Positions 1-12,048 are shown, counted from the first letter of the stretch. The stretch: 64,000 nt of DNA from Fallopia convolvulus (GCA_964016875.1 OZ024719.1:26851877-26915876), one strand, 5' to 3'. The notes: a model not told the origin generated them from the sequence alone. Numbers and translations: made by a program.

Positions 1-705
1 TTGTTGTTCTTACTTGAGTCTTCATAGGAGTTCCTCTTGGTTTCTTGAGTTTTGCATGTTAGTTCATTTAGCATGCTCTTTACATATCAGCAAATCCATT
101 TTGCCTAACTTAGTGTGTTTTCGCAAGAATGATTTAGTCTTCACAAGTGTTTTTTTTTGCAGGGTGTGTGATCATAACAATGCCGTATGTCATGACGTGA
201 GTTTTGAGATTGTGTGCATCATGCCATCTCACTTTCTCCCCTTACTTCGATCATCTTTCATGTCATTTAGCATTCGAATTATCCGCGCTCTATCATTATG
301 TTGTAGGAATATAATGTTCATTTTGATAAATAAATAAATAGAAATATAAACCAATGTATTAGATTGATCCCTTTTTCGATTTACTTGCCTCCATCTTGTT
401 CGATTAAACTTAAGAAATTAAATTTCTAAAACCTTAAATTCCATGACATATTTTCAGAATTCCTAGAGAGTAGAAAATCATTTTGGGTCAAAGTTAAATT
501 TTATATTAATATAAGAATTAATATCTTTTATACTTATCTTTTTAAAATAATTGCAGTTCTTGTGATTTTAAGAATTGCTTTTTTTCACAATTTAGAAGAT
601 TTGCAAATACTTGGAAAATAATTTTTTACAATTTTTAATGAAACAAAAGTAATTGAAAGTACTTTTTGGAAAGTTTTGAAATTATTCTACCTAATACTAG
701 TGTGA
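1..705. other. Intergenic, no gene recognised
   Basis: AT-rich sequence. The only long reading frame (14-337, plus) has no recognisable domain and no plausible splice context. Nothing is supported here. Confidence 0.5.
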
Positions 706-707
706 AG

Positions 708-925
708 ATGAACTCGGCTTATTATTTGCATTTGTCTGATCGTCTCAATTTGATGGTCAATCTTATCGTTCTCAAAGGGGATAATTACCAAGTATGAGTG
801 ACTAGCATGAACACTAGCTTGGTTTCTTTGATGGAACCATCACCAAACCGTGTGATGGTTTGCCTACATCTAATTACTATCTTTCAGTCAACTCTATGCT
901 CGTTGACTAGCTCATTTAGTGGATG
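708..925 (+). pseudogene. Copia-type gag N-terminal remnant
   Basis: Translation from 708 reads NSAYYLHLSDRLNLMV, then LKGDNYQV, a stop where a Trp is expected, and VTSMNTSL. After a one-base shift it reads FFDGTITKP and NSMLV. This matches the order of the plant Ty1/copia gag N-terminal domain (YYLHPSDNP, L.G.NY.W, M..AL, FVDGSI..P, CNSM). The stop codon and frameshift show it is dead. No LTRs or pol were found next to it, so it is an isolated fragment. Confidence 0.6.
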
Positions 926-1131
926 GATCCTGCCTTCCAATTGCCCATTATCCCGAAGCGAAATGGTGCTCTATTCCTTCCTTCAACTTATTTTTCGTGG
1001 TGGATCTTCATCTCAATCTAGATTGGTTGATTTCTCCTTGAAGATATAAATTTGTATACAATTTCAATCTTTATTATTTAAGGTATGCCCTTTGATTTTT
1101 TTTTGATAAGGTAAGAATTAGGATAACCTCC

Positions 1132-1764
1132 TTACAGAGGTTTTCCTAGAGTATCCTTGCGGATGAGAACTAGAAGTTCTTGATGATTCAACATGGAAAC
1201 CAACGGAAAGTTGTGGCCCAACTTAGCAATCTTATCAGCCACATCATTACGGTTTCGATTAACATGGTTTATACAAATAGAATCGAACCATGCAAGCGAA
1301 ACTGAGATATCAGACACGACAATGTTAGTATCCCAAGGGCACTACCCCAGTTTCTTAATTGCATTTAGTATGATTAGGTTGTCTCCTTCTACTTTCAAAT
1401 GTTTGATTCCAAAATTCTTGGCCCTTGAAATGCCCTCTCTAAGAGCCAAAGCTTCTACTTTGTTTACCAAAATGTCACCATGCTTTGTTGTAGATATATC
1501 AACGACCTCTGCATTATGTCCTCGAATTACTGTTCCAGAAGCTGTCGATCCATTTGATATCTTAGATCCGTCGAAATTGAGTTTACAAAATCCTAATGGT
1601 GGTTTTTTCCAGGACTTTTCCTTTGATTTACGTCTTCTTTGTTGCGCTTGTGTTGTTTTAGTTTCATCTTCTATCCATTGTTTTGCAGTTTTCCATGCTG
1701 GTATTTGCATTTTAATGTATTGAGCCAAGTTTGGAATGAAGTCGTTTGAGGCTTGTTGGAACAC
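1132..1764 (-). pseudogene. LINE RNase H-like domain (RVT_3 type), broken
   Basis: The frame at 1764-1342 carries KLNFDGSKISNG, GTVIRGHN, then NKVEALALREGI and HLKVEGDN, the usual motifs of the RNase H-like domain at the 3' end of plant LINEs. After a frameshift near 1330 the next frame gives ICINHVNRNRNDVADKIAKL, the terminal HV.R..N..AD..A motif. The product would have been the RNase H part of the LINE polyprotein. It cannot be translated as one chain. Confidence 0.7.
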
Positions 1765-2143
1765 AAGTTTGTTTCGTTGATGCCAGATACCCCACCAGCA
1801 TACTGAAAGATCATTGAATTCTTTCTCGGTTTAATTGTTGCCTTATCTCGCTAATAATTTGTCGGGGTAGTTTGTTTCTTGTATCAATGTTGTTAAGAAT
1901 TTGTTTGAACTTAGAGTTTATTTTTGCCATATCTGATGGGTATGTGGGCATTTGCTAATGAAGTGGGTAATATCCTCCGAGGTGCAATGGCAAAGGAGGC
2001 AACCTCCCTGAATTGGAATGTGGTTAGCCTGTAATCGGGTTTTCGTTGGTACACCATCATTGTCTATTTTCCAAAGAAAGTTTTTAACTTTAGGCAGAAT
2101 ATCAAGTTTCCAAATCCAATTGTTTATACTTAGGTTGTAATTA

Positions 2144-2885
2144 TTAATATTTGTTATATAGTCTAATGCTAATGAGGTGGAAAACCACCCATTTTACTTG
2201 GACCCAGTACAGTCGGCCTGTAATATCATTTTCCAAGGTGACTATGTCATTGATTTTATCCACGATTTCCGTTGGAAAATGTTGTTGTATGGCGATTGGG
2301 TTCCGTTCTTTCCCTGTTCTAAAGAAATCAACAACTTTGGCCTTTGTATTAATTCTATCTTTATTGGTCACATAGTTTATTAGTGGTTCGGCCATGACCC
2401 ATTTGTCCGTCCAAAAATTAATAGTTTTTCCATCTCCAATGTGCCAAATGAGTCCTTTTTCGAATAGAAGTTTTAGTTTGATTAGATTTCTCCATTGCAA
2501 GAAGTATTGGGTTTGATTTTATATGAACAGATGTCATTATTTTGGAGATATTTCTCTTTAATTATGCGAACCCAAATGTTATGAGGTTCCGCAATAATTT
2601 TCCAGAGCAGCTTCATTTGTAGAGCTTTATTCATGTGTTTTGCTTTCCTCATCCCAAGGCCATCGTGTGTTTTGGTTTGCAAATCCTGTCCCAACCAATG
2701 AGGGATTTATAGTTCTGATGTTTGTTCCAAAAAATCCCCTATTTGTTTTGTCAAGTTCAGTGTGTACACTCGTTGGTAACATAAAGCTTTGCATAATGTA
2801 ATTGGGTTTAGCTGCTAAATATGATCATATCAACACCGTTCGATCTTCTTGAAATATTGAGTTAGCTTTCCATTTGCTCAATTAA
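2144..2885 (-). pseudogene. LINE reverse transcriptase C-terminus plus zf-RVT region, broken
   Basis: 2885-2700 reads LSKWKANSIF, a TVLI stop, then NYIMQSFMLPTSV and ELDKTNRGFF, matching the L..WK...LS.AGR..LI / Y.MQ...LP / ID...R.F.W block downstream of the RT active site. 2694-2482 continues with THDGLGMRKAKHMNKALQ and LLWKIIAEPHNIWVRIIKEK. 2500-2144 gives KGLIWHIGDGKTINFWTDKW, the zf-RVT entry motif. Several stops and at least two frame changes separate the parts. The FADD catalytic region is absent. Confidence 0.65.
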
Positions 2886-3200
2886 TCTTTGGTTTTCCCC
2901 ACTGCGTCCCTAAAGGTCTCCTTATTTACTGTACCATTAACAATTGTCCTTCCAATTCAAACTATTCTTGTACTACCAAATATTTTTAATTTTTTGGTCA
3001 TTGAGGAGTTAGGGAGGGGTGGTTTGTTGCAAATTGAACCTTTTTTATGGGTGCTTTTTAATTTTATTTTATATAGGTGGTTTATACACAGTAGGTGGTT
3101 TAAGGGTAACTGTGTGAATTTTATCCCAGATTTTAATAATTTGAGGGTCAACCATTGTATCGCCTTTTCGGTGTTTGTTTCTTTTAACTTATCTTAGGTA

Positions 3201-4561
3201 GACTTGGTGAAAGTGTTGATCAAAAACAGCTAGTGCTCTACTTTTTCACTTTCCTTTTGTGGCCAAACTTGGGCTGCATTCCCCCACCTGACCTGCAAAG
3301 TCTTTGATAGTTATAGCTTCTTTGACTTTTACTGCACATGATTGTAGATTTTTACTTTCACTAAAGGGGTTGTAGATTCTTATTGATACCACGAAACCGT
3401 AGCCTATAATAGCAGTATGGTCAAACCCTAAAAATAGAATTAATTTCTAATTAATATAGCCTGCCAAATGTGGGGTTGCGTACAGGTAATGCACTGATTC
3501 ATGAGTCTCAACCGCTTCAGAAGCATTGCCATTGGCCTAGCAGGATGATTTATGAGTTGGGTAAATTTAAATTAGGCACTTGACTACTTCGTTCCTCATG
3601 ACTCATGACCAAAGGCATATCGATGTAGAAAGATTAACTAATCCAGCAGTGCAATTTGAACTTTGAAGTTGACAAATCCTAACCCAATCCAAGCCCAAAG
3701 AAACAATGAGAATTAATAATTCTTAATTACACTAGGCATCAATTTCTTAAAATAAGATTTCTAATAATATGGCTTTGCCTATTGTGTGACAATTTATTAT
3801 TACACAATAATACATCAACCTGTGCATAGTAAATGAAATTAAATCATCCATCTCTAAGACTAGACTTGTCAAAACTCGGCCTAAGAACCTGACTCGAATT
3901 GCTCGAAATTAATCACTGAGTTAAATGATAGCCTGAACTCGGTTGGATTGAAAACCAAGATCTGCTAGGTTGACCCAACTCGTTTTCAAGAATTATTACA
4001 GTTATTTAGAATATTAAAATATATTTCATTCTTAAAATACATAAAATAATATATTATTATTAAATAATATTATTTAATTCAAAATTTAAGTAAAGAAGCA
4101 TAAAAAGTTCAGCGCAAAGACACGAACCCAAAACGACTGACCGACCCAAATCTACCTAAGACCTTAACCCAAGTGTTCGGAGTCTTGGAACCTTGAAACT
4201 GGATTGAACCTACATAAAATTCGAAGTTTAGAATGCATACACATTCTTGATAAGGCAAATCAATATCCCAAGAAAGAAATTCATATTTCTCATTCAGATA
4301 TCAGAATGTCAACTTGACTTCATACACAACTTCAGGCAAAATCATGCCATTTTTAACGACCACACTCAGTAATCAACACTGTTAGATGGCAGAAGCAAAT
4401 ACAAGTATTTTGGTTGAGCAAAGTGGGTGTATCATATTGGCAAGCTTCCTGCGAATCATAGTTTTTTTTTCTTTTTAATAAAATGCTACAGAAGGTAGCA
4501 TAAAATGTAAGTGCAATTTAGCTAGTACTAATAGCTCTAAACATTACCTTCATTTTAGATG
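3201..4561. other. Intergenic region downstream of the BRCT gene
   Basis: No coding region recognised. About 3860-4210 holds repeated Gly/Asp/Pro-coding-like text (ACTTGTCAAAACTCGGC, GACCCAACTCG, GACCGACCC) of the kind seen in plant MITE remnants, but I could not define termini. The rest is AT-rich and may include the 3' UTR of the BRCT gene. Confidence 0.35.
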
Positions 4562-7500
4562 TCAAGCCGATGGCCAGCTTCTACCAGGTTTAATTTGATG
4601 CCAAGTGATTAAAGAAGAGCTTATGCCTGCATTAGGATCGGAAAGAGTAAGTGCAATTCATGCATGTTGCAAAAATTAACAGAGTTGTTTATTGCTAGGT
4701 AGCTGAACAAAATAGTTAAGTTAGTGAGGCTGAATGAAATTGGCAATTAAGGGATAGGCGTAATATCTTGTATGAATGATTCACCAGTTGGGCATCTGCC
4801 CATATTAATGAGGTACAAGTATACAGCATCAATTATGATGTGGTAAGTATTCATTTAGACAAAGAAATTGGTAGATCAGCCTAACACTCACCTTTGAAAT
4901 TCCAACTTTTGGATAATCACCCCATTCAACAGAAGCTCTGACATATAAGCTGTTGCTCCTGAAGAAATATTTCATTTGTCAAATCTTTAATTTTAAAGAT
5001 TTCAGAGAAGACAAATCAATATCAAGTACAAAGACTAACTAAATAAACCTTTCTGAAGAAGAGGGTTACAATCAGCATAATCTTCTTCACATGAAAGAAT
5101 CAGAAAATTATCCACAATTTTTTCTTTTGATTGGAAGTCCCGGGCTGGATCTACTACCTGTAGGCATATTTGAACAAATTCACGTAATATGTATGGCATC
5201 CAAGTCAAAATAGACAGAAGAGATTACATGACAAAAGCTGTAATACTAAAATTTGGAGATAGAATATGCTTAATAACTTTGAGGTATGCATAATGCATCG
5301 TTATCACATATATTCCACCATACACTTCCAACCAAGGTCTTCAATGATATTCAAGTTAATAGTCAGTTTCATTAAATTCATCACAGGGCATTGTTTAAAC
5401 CAGAAATTGTTAAACGTTCAAAAACTATAGACTTTGAAACAAAGTGAACAGTTGAACATTATAACAGAGCTTAGACAAGACATTGTCTTATCACTGTTGA
5501 AGGCATAAATTTGCATCAGAAAAATGAAGGCAAATACATGTCAAGTACTAGCTGTGTTGCAAAGTTCAATGTCATAGTTTTCTTCAATGCTATACAAGTT
5601 CTGGTTCAACGAGTGTTACAGTTCTAAACGTTTCACTATCACAAAACAGCATTACTACATAAAACTAAAGGTTTCCACACAGAAATCAAAGAGAAACATC
5701 ATCTAAAAGGTTTCTGTGAATGTTTTAACATATCAAAGTGATCGAATAGACAGCTTCAGGAAATAACAAAAAAAAATGTATAAAATTATGTATTCACCAG
5801 TTCGCCCTGAAGAGTCTTGACCAAACTGCCAATTACCTCCTGTGTAGGCTTTACATTTGGGGTAACATAAACCTTATAACCCTGTTAAAACATAAAACAT
5901 CATTAATGTAGGAAAATAAGGTGTAAATTGGTGAGTCATGTAAAAGACCACCATAAGCTTAGTACTCACTGCTAAAAGAGGATGTCGGCCTGCTTGTATC
6001 AGTGAATTAGGTAAGCTAAATCCAAGTTCTCGTTCCTTCTTTACATCTCTTAGAATGTATTTTCTCTCATCAATACAAAAGCCTGCCTCCTTGCAACTCT
6101 CTAGCCATAAATGTGTCACCACTGGTTTACCAAGAGCGATGCTTTCCAACATATTTCTTGTTCGGGTAAACTTATCTGCCACAAAATGTGTAGCATCTGA
6201 AGGACAAGACGCCATGGGAACCCCAAACCATGCTAAAATCTGAGCAAAAAAAATCATTTATGAATAACACTTGAACATAGCCTCAAAGTCAACTGGCAAG
6301 ATCAAGGGAGCTAAATAGAAAATAATACCTTCTGCTGCTGCTTGAATATATCTTTATCCAAATTTTGGCTCAACAAGACCTGAATATTTGCCATAGTTCT
6401 TCGCCTGCGCAAATCTTTTGAAGAGAAGTCAGGCATTGAGTCAACACATCCTAAGCGGACTAGTTCTTTTGTAAGCAGTGATTTCGAGTCCCTTTTCTTG
6501 TTTGGATGTTTACCATGACTGCTCATGGTATTATGAGGATGTACCTCATTAGTGCTCATTCTGCACTTGAAAAAGGCTGCACTTACTGAATTGCTTGATT
6601 GTACGCTTGAAGCATTATTTCTTCCAAGGCACAAAGATGAAGTGGATTTTGTACCACTTTGGTTTTTAAATTGATCTGGCCCCGTATTAAGACTGGATAC
6701 ATCAATCACTTTCCCACTCTTGACCATGGAAACGTGCTCATGAACAATGTCAATCAGACCAAGTTCATCCTTATTTTGCCCCTGCAAGTTCCCACAAGAT
6801 TTTTCCCTGTGAATTGATATGGGTATGTTCCTATATACCGAGGTTCTTTTCTTCCTTTTGATAGGACAGCTGAAAGGAGATTCAAATGTATCCGAATTGC
6901 TTTCTAAGCTTCCTTGGGTTCGAATTCCAGCCATCTTGCATTCATTCATATTCAATAACTTGACTGGATAAATGAAGCCACCATCACTCAGACATGAGCC
7001 CATCTTGAACCTACTAGTTCTTTTCCCTCGAGGATAGTCCAACACATTGAAGTTTTGCAGATTTAATATAGCATCTCTCTCTAGTTGTTGCTCATCTCCT
7101 TGACTAATACTACCATTCTTACCATCAGCAGATATTTCAAAAGAAACTTTCAAATTGCGTTTGCTTTGTTTAGAAACATCCCAATTATCAGCAACGATGT
7201 CCTTCCTTTTCCTCTTTTTACAGGGACCATCATCCTCAACTTTAAGATTAAGCTTTGCATTTTGACATTTCCCATCAGAAGTCCTGCTCAAGTTTAGTAA
7301 TCTAGATGGTATGGACTGCATTCCTCCCTGAGTAACTGGAAGAAACTTATCACATTGTCTTCCTGAGTTTCCCTTGCATATCACTTTCTTTCGGATGTTT
7401 CTCTCACTCTTGGATTGAACCACTCCCTTTGAATTTTCTGGTGTCTTCAGCTTAGCTCTGCCAGAATACTGATCTAGACAAGTGGAATTATTGAGGTTGG

Positions 7501-9673
7501 ACTTAGTTTTTGAGGATGTAGACAGATGCTTGTGTGTTCTTAGTTTCTTTGCTGGCTCTTGACATGTGTCATCTCCACTATAAGAATTCTGAATTGACGA
7601 TGAACTTTTCCTCTGTTTTTTGGAAGAAGCACCTAACATTTTATGGTTAAAAGTGACAACAGGTTTAGAACAAGAGCTCTTTTGGATGGACCCAACATCA
7701 GAACAAATTATTTTTGTGGTAACATTTGCCAAGCCATCAGAAGTGTCAGCAGGATACTGATGAGCATCACTGGGAGGGTTGGCATAACTCAAGGCTTCCA
7801 TAGCTTCAGCTGCTATTTGAGTACCAATCCCAACTTCATAGAAGTCTGCATCTATATCTTCTATACTAGCTTCTAACTTTGATGTATGAGAATTCCTGTT
7901 AATAAGCAGATCCAGCTCCTCAGAAGACAGTTTCCCAGATTCTAATTTAGGTCTTGAACCATCATAGCTGGCTTTTCTCACATCAGACAAAGGCATACTT
8001 CCACTAGAGATGCTGAAATATCTGGGATTTTCATTTATATTAAGACACTGATCTCTTGGTTTCTGAACAGGAGGATAGATCCTTTGTTTTCTCAAATTGA
8101 TATCATTTCTATTCATGGACCTTCTTATCAATATCTGTCCAAGGTCTTTGCTACCAGAGAATAATTCGTATTTATGCTTAAGCTCGTCTTCTAGATCATC
8201 AACCCATTTAAAGGCCCCTTCATCCTTAATTCTACTTTTCATATTGGCTAACCTGGTGAGGCTTACCAAATGTTGGGGTCCTTTTGCATTTGATATGAAA
8301 GATTGCGACTTCTCACAGACCACAGAGGGAACACATGGAGTGACGTCCTCTATGTGAGCAGACAGATAGTGATCCACAAAAGCAAGAGAATGAGCTAGAG
8401 ACAACTCATCAGATCCCTGGGATTTGGCACCAACACCCATGCTTTCATCAAATTGAGAAGATGACCTTTGTTTTTCCTCAGTTTCCAACTCCTCTAAACT
8501 ACAAGCAACTTCCATGTTTACATCCTTTGCATAATGGTCAAAAGTATTTCTCCCACTTAATAGAAAGTTCCTGCTATCCTTCTCCTCCTCCTCCATAGCT
8601 TCCACATTGTGCTCCAAATTGTTATAAACACGAAAAACATTAAACATGGGAGAATCAGCATAACATTGACCTTCTGCAGAAGATTGTAAGTCATCAATAT
8701 GGAGTATATAGACAAAAAATTGTGGAATTTTTTATTTATTGCGATAGAAAAAAGTAGTTGGAATAATCTTTGCATCTTTCACCTTTAGTCTCAGCATGTC
8801 CCTCAATCTGACAAGAAGAGAGCAGACTAGTATGAGCGAGCAACTCCCCTCTGTGTGTTCCTTCATTATCACTGTCACTGTCAGGTACAATTTCAGCTTC
8901 ATATTCATCCAGTGTTTGAGCTTCTGTGTTCTGGGCAGTAGCACCGTATGAACTGCACTTATATACACCTTCAATAGCAACCTTGTTAAATGAGGTTTCC
9001 ATTAAGGTATTTTCAAGCTCCAAAGTATCCTCTGAAGTACAAGAATCATTGGTCAGACAAGAGGCAAGTTAAAGCAGTAATATGAAAAGCTGAGAATGAC
9101 AGAATAAGGCAGTAAGAACTCTGACCTAATCCCACTAATTACAATCACTTCTATTTACTGAATAAAGCATTTATCTTAATCTATAACTTAGTAGTTAGAG
9201 ACATACACGAATTCATCATAGTCCATAGCTTGTTAGCATATAAGTTACAGATAGCTACAACAACGGGGACCTAAAAAACCTAATCATATCAAGATCTTCC
9301 ATGCCAGATAAGTTTTCAAAACATATAAACCTATTAATACCGAAATTCCCGGAAATGCAAGTTCAGTATGAACCGAGAGCGTACAAAGAGAACATTCCCT
9401 CGATCAGGCCAGTCAATCGGAAGCACTGATCATGAACCTAGGGTAACGCCGTACTCCAGGATAGCTTCGCAATTACATGGGGCTGTTGGAGCAGAAATTG
9501 AAAAATGGAAACTACAATTTTCTGTAAATTCAGGGAATGAACTATTGAAACTACCTGTAGCTATTATACAATTCGAAATCGAAAGATGAATGGCCTAAAG
9601 CAAACCAAATTTTAGTATACGAGAGAGAGAGAATACGGTTACCAGAAATTTGATTGTCGCCATGATCAGCCAT
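4562..9673 (-). CDS. Tandem-BRCT nuclear protein (PTIP-like, plant DNA-repair BRCT family)
   Basis: Likely a chromatin or DNA-damage-response scaffold: BRCT pairs bind phosphopeptides. Exons read on the minus strand, all with GT/AG and matching phase: 9673-9643 (MADHGDNQIS), 9031-8783, 8673-6329, 6239-5970, 5881-5798, 5157-5049, 4958-4892, and a short last exon near 4577-4562. The product is about 1057 residues. Residues 1-855 look disordered (Ser/Lys/Asn-rich, many basic clusters such as KKRKRK). BRCT1 lies at about 848-965, with DATHFVADKFTRTRNML and the conserved Trp in VVTHLWLESC. A weaker BRCT2 covers about 966-1052 (YKVYVTPNVK, LILSCEEDYADC, MSELLLNGVII). The order matches the Arabidopsis At3g21480-type proteins as I recall them. 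Reading through the last donor would stop immediately after LEFQR, so the exact C-terminus is uncertain. A 5' UTR probably lies just above 9673. Confidence 0.85.
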
Positions 9674-10133
9674 CGCTCACCCTTTCTCCAGATGAGGTAC
9701 GAAGTAGAAGAACGAACATGCAAGAGAGAAGCTTCTCGGAGAAGCCTCGGGGATGATTTGAGAGGGAGACGAATAAAATGGGTAGAGACTAGAGACAGAG
9801 AGAGGTGAAGTTTTGGAGGGAGAACTAATGTCAAAAGACCATTTTACCCTGAAAAGCATATAAATTTATTTATGATGATACTGGACCGACCACGGATTGA
9901 TCCATCACCGGCCCGCCTTGTTCAACATCTTCAACGCTGCATGGCCCGAAACTTGATAAAAATAAATAAAAAATTAACATCTTCTAAGAAATTATTTATT
10001 CTGAAGAACAGAGAGGAGAAAGAATCTTGTTAAATATCTGATGTCGCATTGCGTCTGACAGCGAAGTCGCGACCGAACTCATCTACAATCTTCCTCTTCT
10101 TCTCCCTCTCTCGATCCCTTGCGAGTTGCCATT
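9674..10133. promoter_or_regulatory. Putative shared divergent promoter
   Basis: The 460 bp between the BRCT start codon (9673, minus) and an ATG at 10134 (plus) is GA/CT-rich near both ends (GAGAGAGA tracts, TCTCCCTCTCTCG), typical of plant 5' leaders. No clear TATA box was seen. A bidirectional arrangement is inferred from position only. Confidence 0.35.
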
Positions 10134-10348
10134 ATGAAGATCCACCCAAGGTATGTTTACTCCTTCGATCATCTCAGCAAGATCAATCGAGAGAGCTTAT
10201 AATTGCTCGATTTACGAAATTATTACATCAATTATTCATCATATAATATGTATGTATGTATCAGGCATTTCAGAGGTATTGTTGCTGAAAATTCAAGCTT
10301 ATTCGCTCGGAGATTTTCCCACCACACTGTCACTGACGGCTGCAAAAG
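10134..10348 (+). CDS. Candidate 5' exons of an unidentified, apparently truncated gene
   Basis: ATG at 10134 opens a 17-nt exon (MKIHP) ending AAG|GTATGT. The next exon, 10265-10348, follows ATCAG and ends AAAAG|GTTAGT in phase 2. Together they read MKIHPRHFRGIVAENSSLF, then ARRFSHHTVTDGCK. The basic, Ser/Arg-rich start could be an organelle-targeting peptide, but I do not recognise the family. No continuing exon is visible before the foldback element at 10701 or just beyond it. Either the gene is broken by the insertion or later exons lie outside what I can read. It starts divergently from the BRCT gene. Confidence 0.3.
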
Positions 10349-10868
10349 GTTAGTGTTAATTTCTTACCCTCTCTTCTTTTTCCGACAAGATCAGTTCATT
10401 TTAAAAAAAGGACTTCTTCTTTCTTTTAGATTTTTGATTGACTGTTGTTTTAATAATAATAAATAATTATTATTCCGCTAAATTGTAAAAAAGACCTCTC
10501 TGGATTCTCTAATTTAGTGGTACTTGATGAGTTTGGGTCCAATAAAAAAACTGTCGATAGGTTTTGGAATTTACAGTAAAAGTAATGCACTAATGCTGTT
10601 GAAGAAAATTATTCGATCACACGAGAATGCAACTGTAGAAGCGTTTAAATTTCCCCTTTGAACCGACTGGGTGTCTTAATTAAATACAATATAATATTAA
10701 GAGTCCGGTTCAGGTGAGAATGGGCGCCCAGGTGCGAAATAAGAAAGAACAAGAGCCGTTAGATCAAGAAAAATTAAAGGCGCTGATCATTTCACTTAAA
10801 AGGGGAAAAAAACGGCACGGACGAATTATTGGCGAATTATTCGCGTATTTTTGAAAAAAAAATGGCCC

Positions 10869-11440
10869 AGATTTGTTCATCAACACTATGGATTTGTTCA
10901 TCAGTATTGTGGATTTGTTCATCAACAATGTGGATTTGTTCATTGGTTTTGACATATTTGTTCATTGGTTTTGGCATTTTTGTTCTTCGGTTTTGTGCAT
11001 ATTTGTTCATTTGTAACATCAATTTGTTCATTAATTTATGCATATTTGTTCATTGATATATGCATATTTGTTCATTGTTATATTCATATTTGTTCATTGG
11101 TTTTGACATATTTGTTCATCGGTTTGTGCATATTTGTTTATTAGTAACATCAATTTGTTCATAAACAATGTGGATTTGTTCATCAACATTGTGGATTTGT
11201 TCATTGCTATATACATATTTGTTCATTGGTTTTGGCATATTTGTTCATCAATATTGTGGATTTGTTCATCAGTATAGTGGATTTGTTCATCAACAATGTG
11301 GATTTGTTCATCAGTATTGTGGATTTGTTCATCAGTATTGTGGATTTGTTCATCAACAATGTGGATTTGTTCATCAACATTGTGGATTTGTTCATTAACA
11401 TTGTGGATTTGTTAATTGTTATATTCATATTTGTTCATTG
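10869..11440 (+). repeat. 21-bp tandem array, left arm of FB1 copy 1
   Basis: About twenty-five degenerate units, most regular at 11165-11420, where GTGGATTTGTTCATCAACAA-type units repeat every 21 bp. The TTTGTTCATC core is fixed and the spacer varies. Because 21 is a multiple of three, every frame stays open and gives heptapeptide repeats (for example NKSTMLM on the minus strand). These open frames are a by-product of the period, not genes. Confidence 0.85.
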
Positions 11441-11454
11441 GTTTCTTATGCACA

Positions 11455-11810
11455 AATGCTAGTTTCTGATGAACAAATGTTAGTTTCTTATGCACAAAAT
11501 GCTAGTTTCTGATGAACAAATGTTAGTTTCTTATACACAAAATGCTATTTTGTGATGAACAAATGCTAGTTTCTGATGAACAAATGCTAGTTTCTTATGC
11601 ACAAATGTTATTTTGTGATGAACAAATGCTAGTTTCTGATGAACAAATGTTATTTTGTGATGAACAAATGTTAGTTTCTTATGCACAAATGATGAACAAA
11701 TGTTAGTTTCTTATGCACAAAAATGTTATTTTGTGATGAACAAATGCTAGTTTCTGATGAACAAATGCTAGTTTGTGATGAACAAATCGCTATTTCTGAT
11801 GAACAAACTG
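11455..11810 (-). repeat. About 21-bp tandem array, right arm of FB1 copy 1
   Basis: Units of the form GATGAACAAATGCTAGTTTC repeat with a period near 21 bp. The GATGAACAAA core is the reverse complement of the left-arm core, while the spacer sequence differs. The arms therefore pair mainly at the 10-bp cores. Confidence 0.8.
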
Positions 11811-12048
11811 GACGCGTCTCATAAAACGCATTTTTCGAAAAATTCGTGAATAATTCGGGAAAAATTCGTCCGTGTCGTATTTTATTGAAAAATACGCGAA
11901 TAATACGGGAAAAATTCGCCCGTGCCGTTTTTATTTTTTTAAATGAATGTTTAATCAGGGACGTTGATTTTTTAATATGAACGATCGAGATTTATTCTTA
12001 TTTCGCACCTAGGCGCCCATTCGCACGTGACTCTTTTTCTAATATTAA

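Larger units (their letters stand above)
1095..3200 (-). mobile_element. Decayed, internally deleted LINE (L1-type non-LTR retrotransposon)
   Basis: Read on the minus strand, the segment gives the end of a plant LINE in the right order: RT C-terminal region (about 2885-2700), the GGLG-type block and zf-RVT region (2694-2144), and a 3' RNase H domain (1764-1132). A T-run at 1097-1106 could be the remains of the poly(A) tail. Upstream, 3000-2890 reads IGRTIVNGTVNKETFRDAVG, which resembles the ORF1 (DUF4283-type) motif of plant LINEs. It lies directly against the RT end, implying loss of everything between. Stops and shifts are frequent. The outer boundaries are approximate and no target duplication was identified. 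Confidence 0.65.
10701..12039. mobile_element. Foldback Mutator-like element, family FB1, copy 1
   Basis: The termini are inverted copies of each other around GAATGGGCGCC, followed by AGGTGCGAAATAAGAA. The element is flanked by a perfect 9-bp duplication TAATATTAA (10692-10700 and 12040-12048), the signature of Mutator-like transposition. The left arm is made of tandem units containing TTTGTTCATC, the right arm of units containing GATGAACAAA, so the whole 1.34 kb can fold back. Near both ends is a second inverted block rich in CGCGAATAAT and GGCACGG. No transposase is encoded, so it is non-autonomous. Confidence 0.85.

Noticed and set aside
1193..1723. 176-codon plus-strand frame
   Set aside because: It is antisense to the LINE RNase H domain, which has the recognisable motifs.
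11165..11420. CRISPR-like regular repeats
   Set aside because: Adjacent degenerate tandem units with no unique spacers, inside a plant transposon arm.
10829..11462. Several overlapping open frames on both strands with heptapeptide repeats
   Set aside because: They are produced by the 21-bp period of the FB1 arm, which keeps all frames open; there is no start context or conserved protein.
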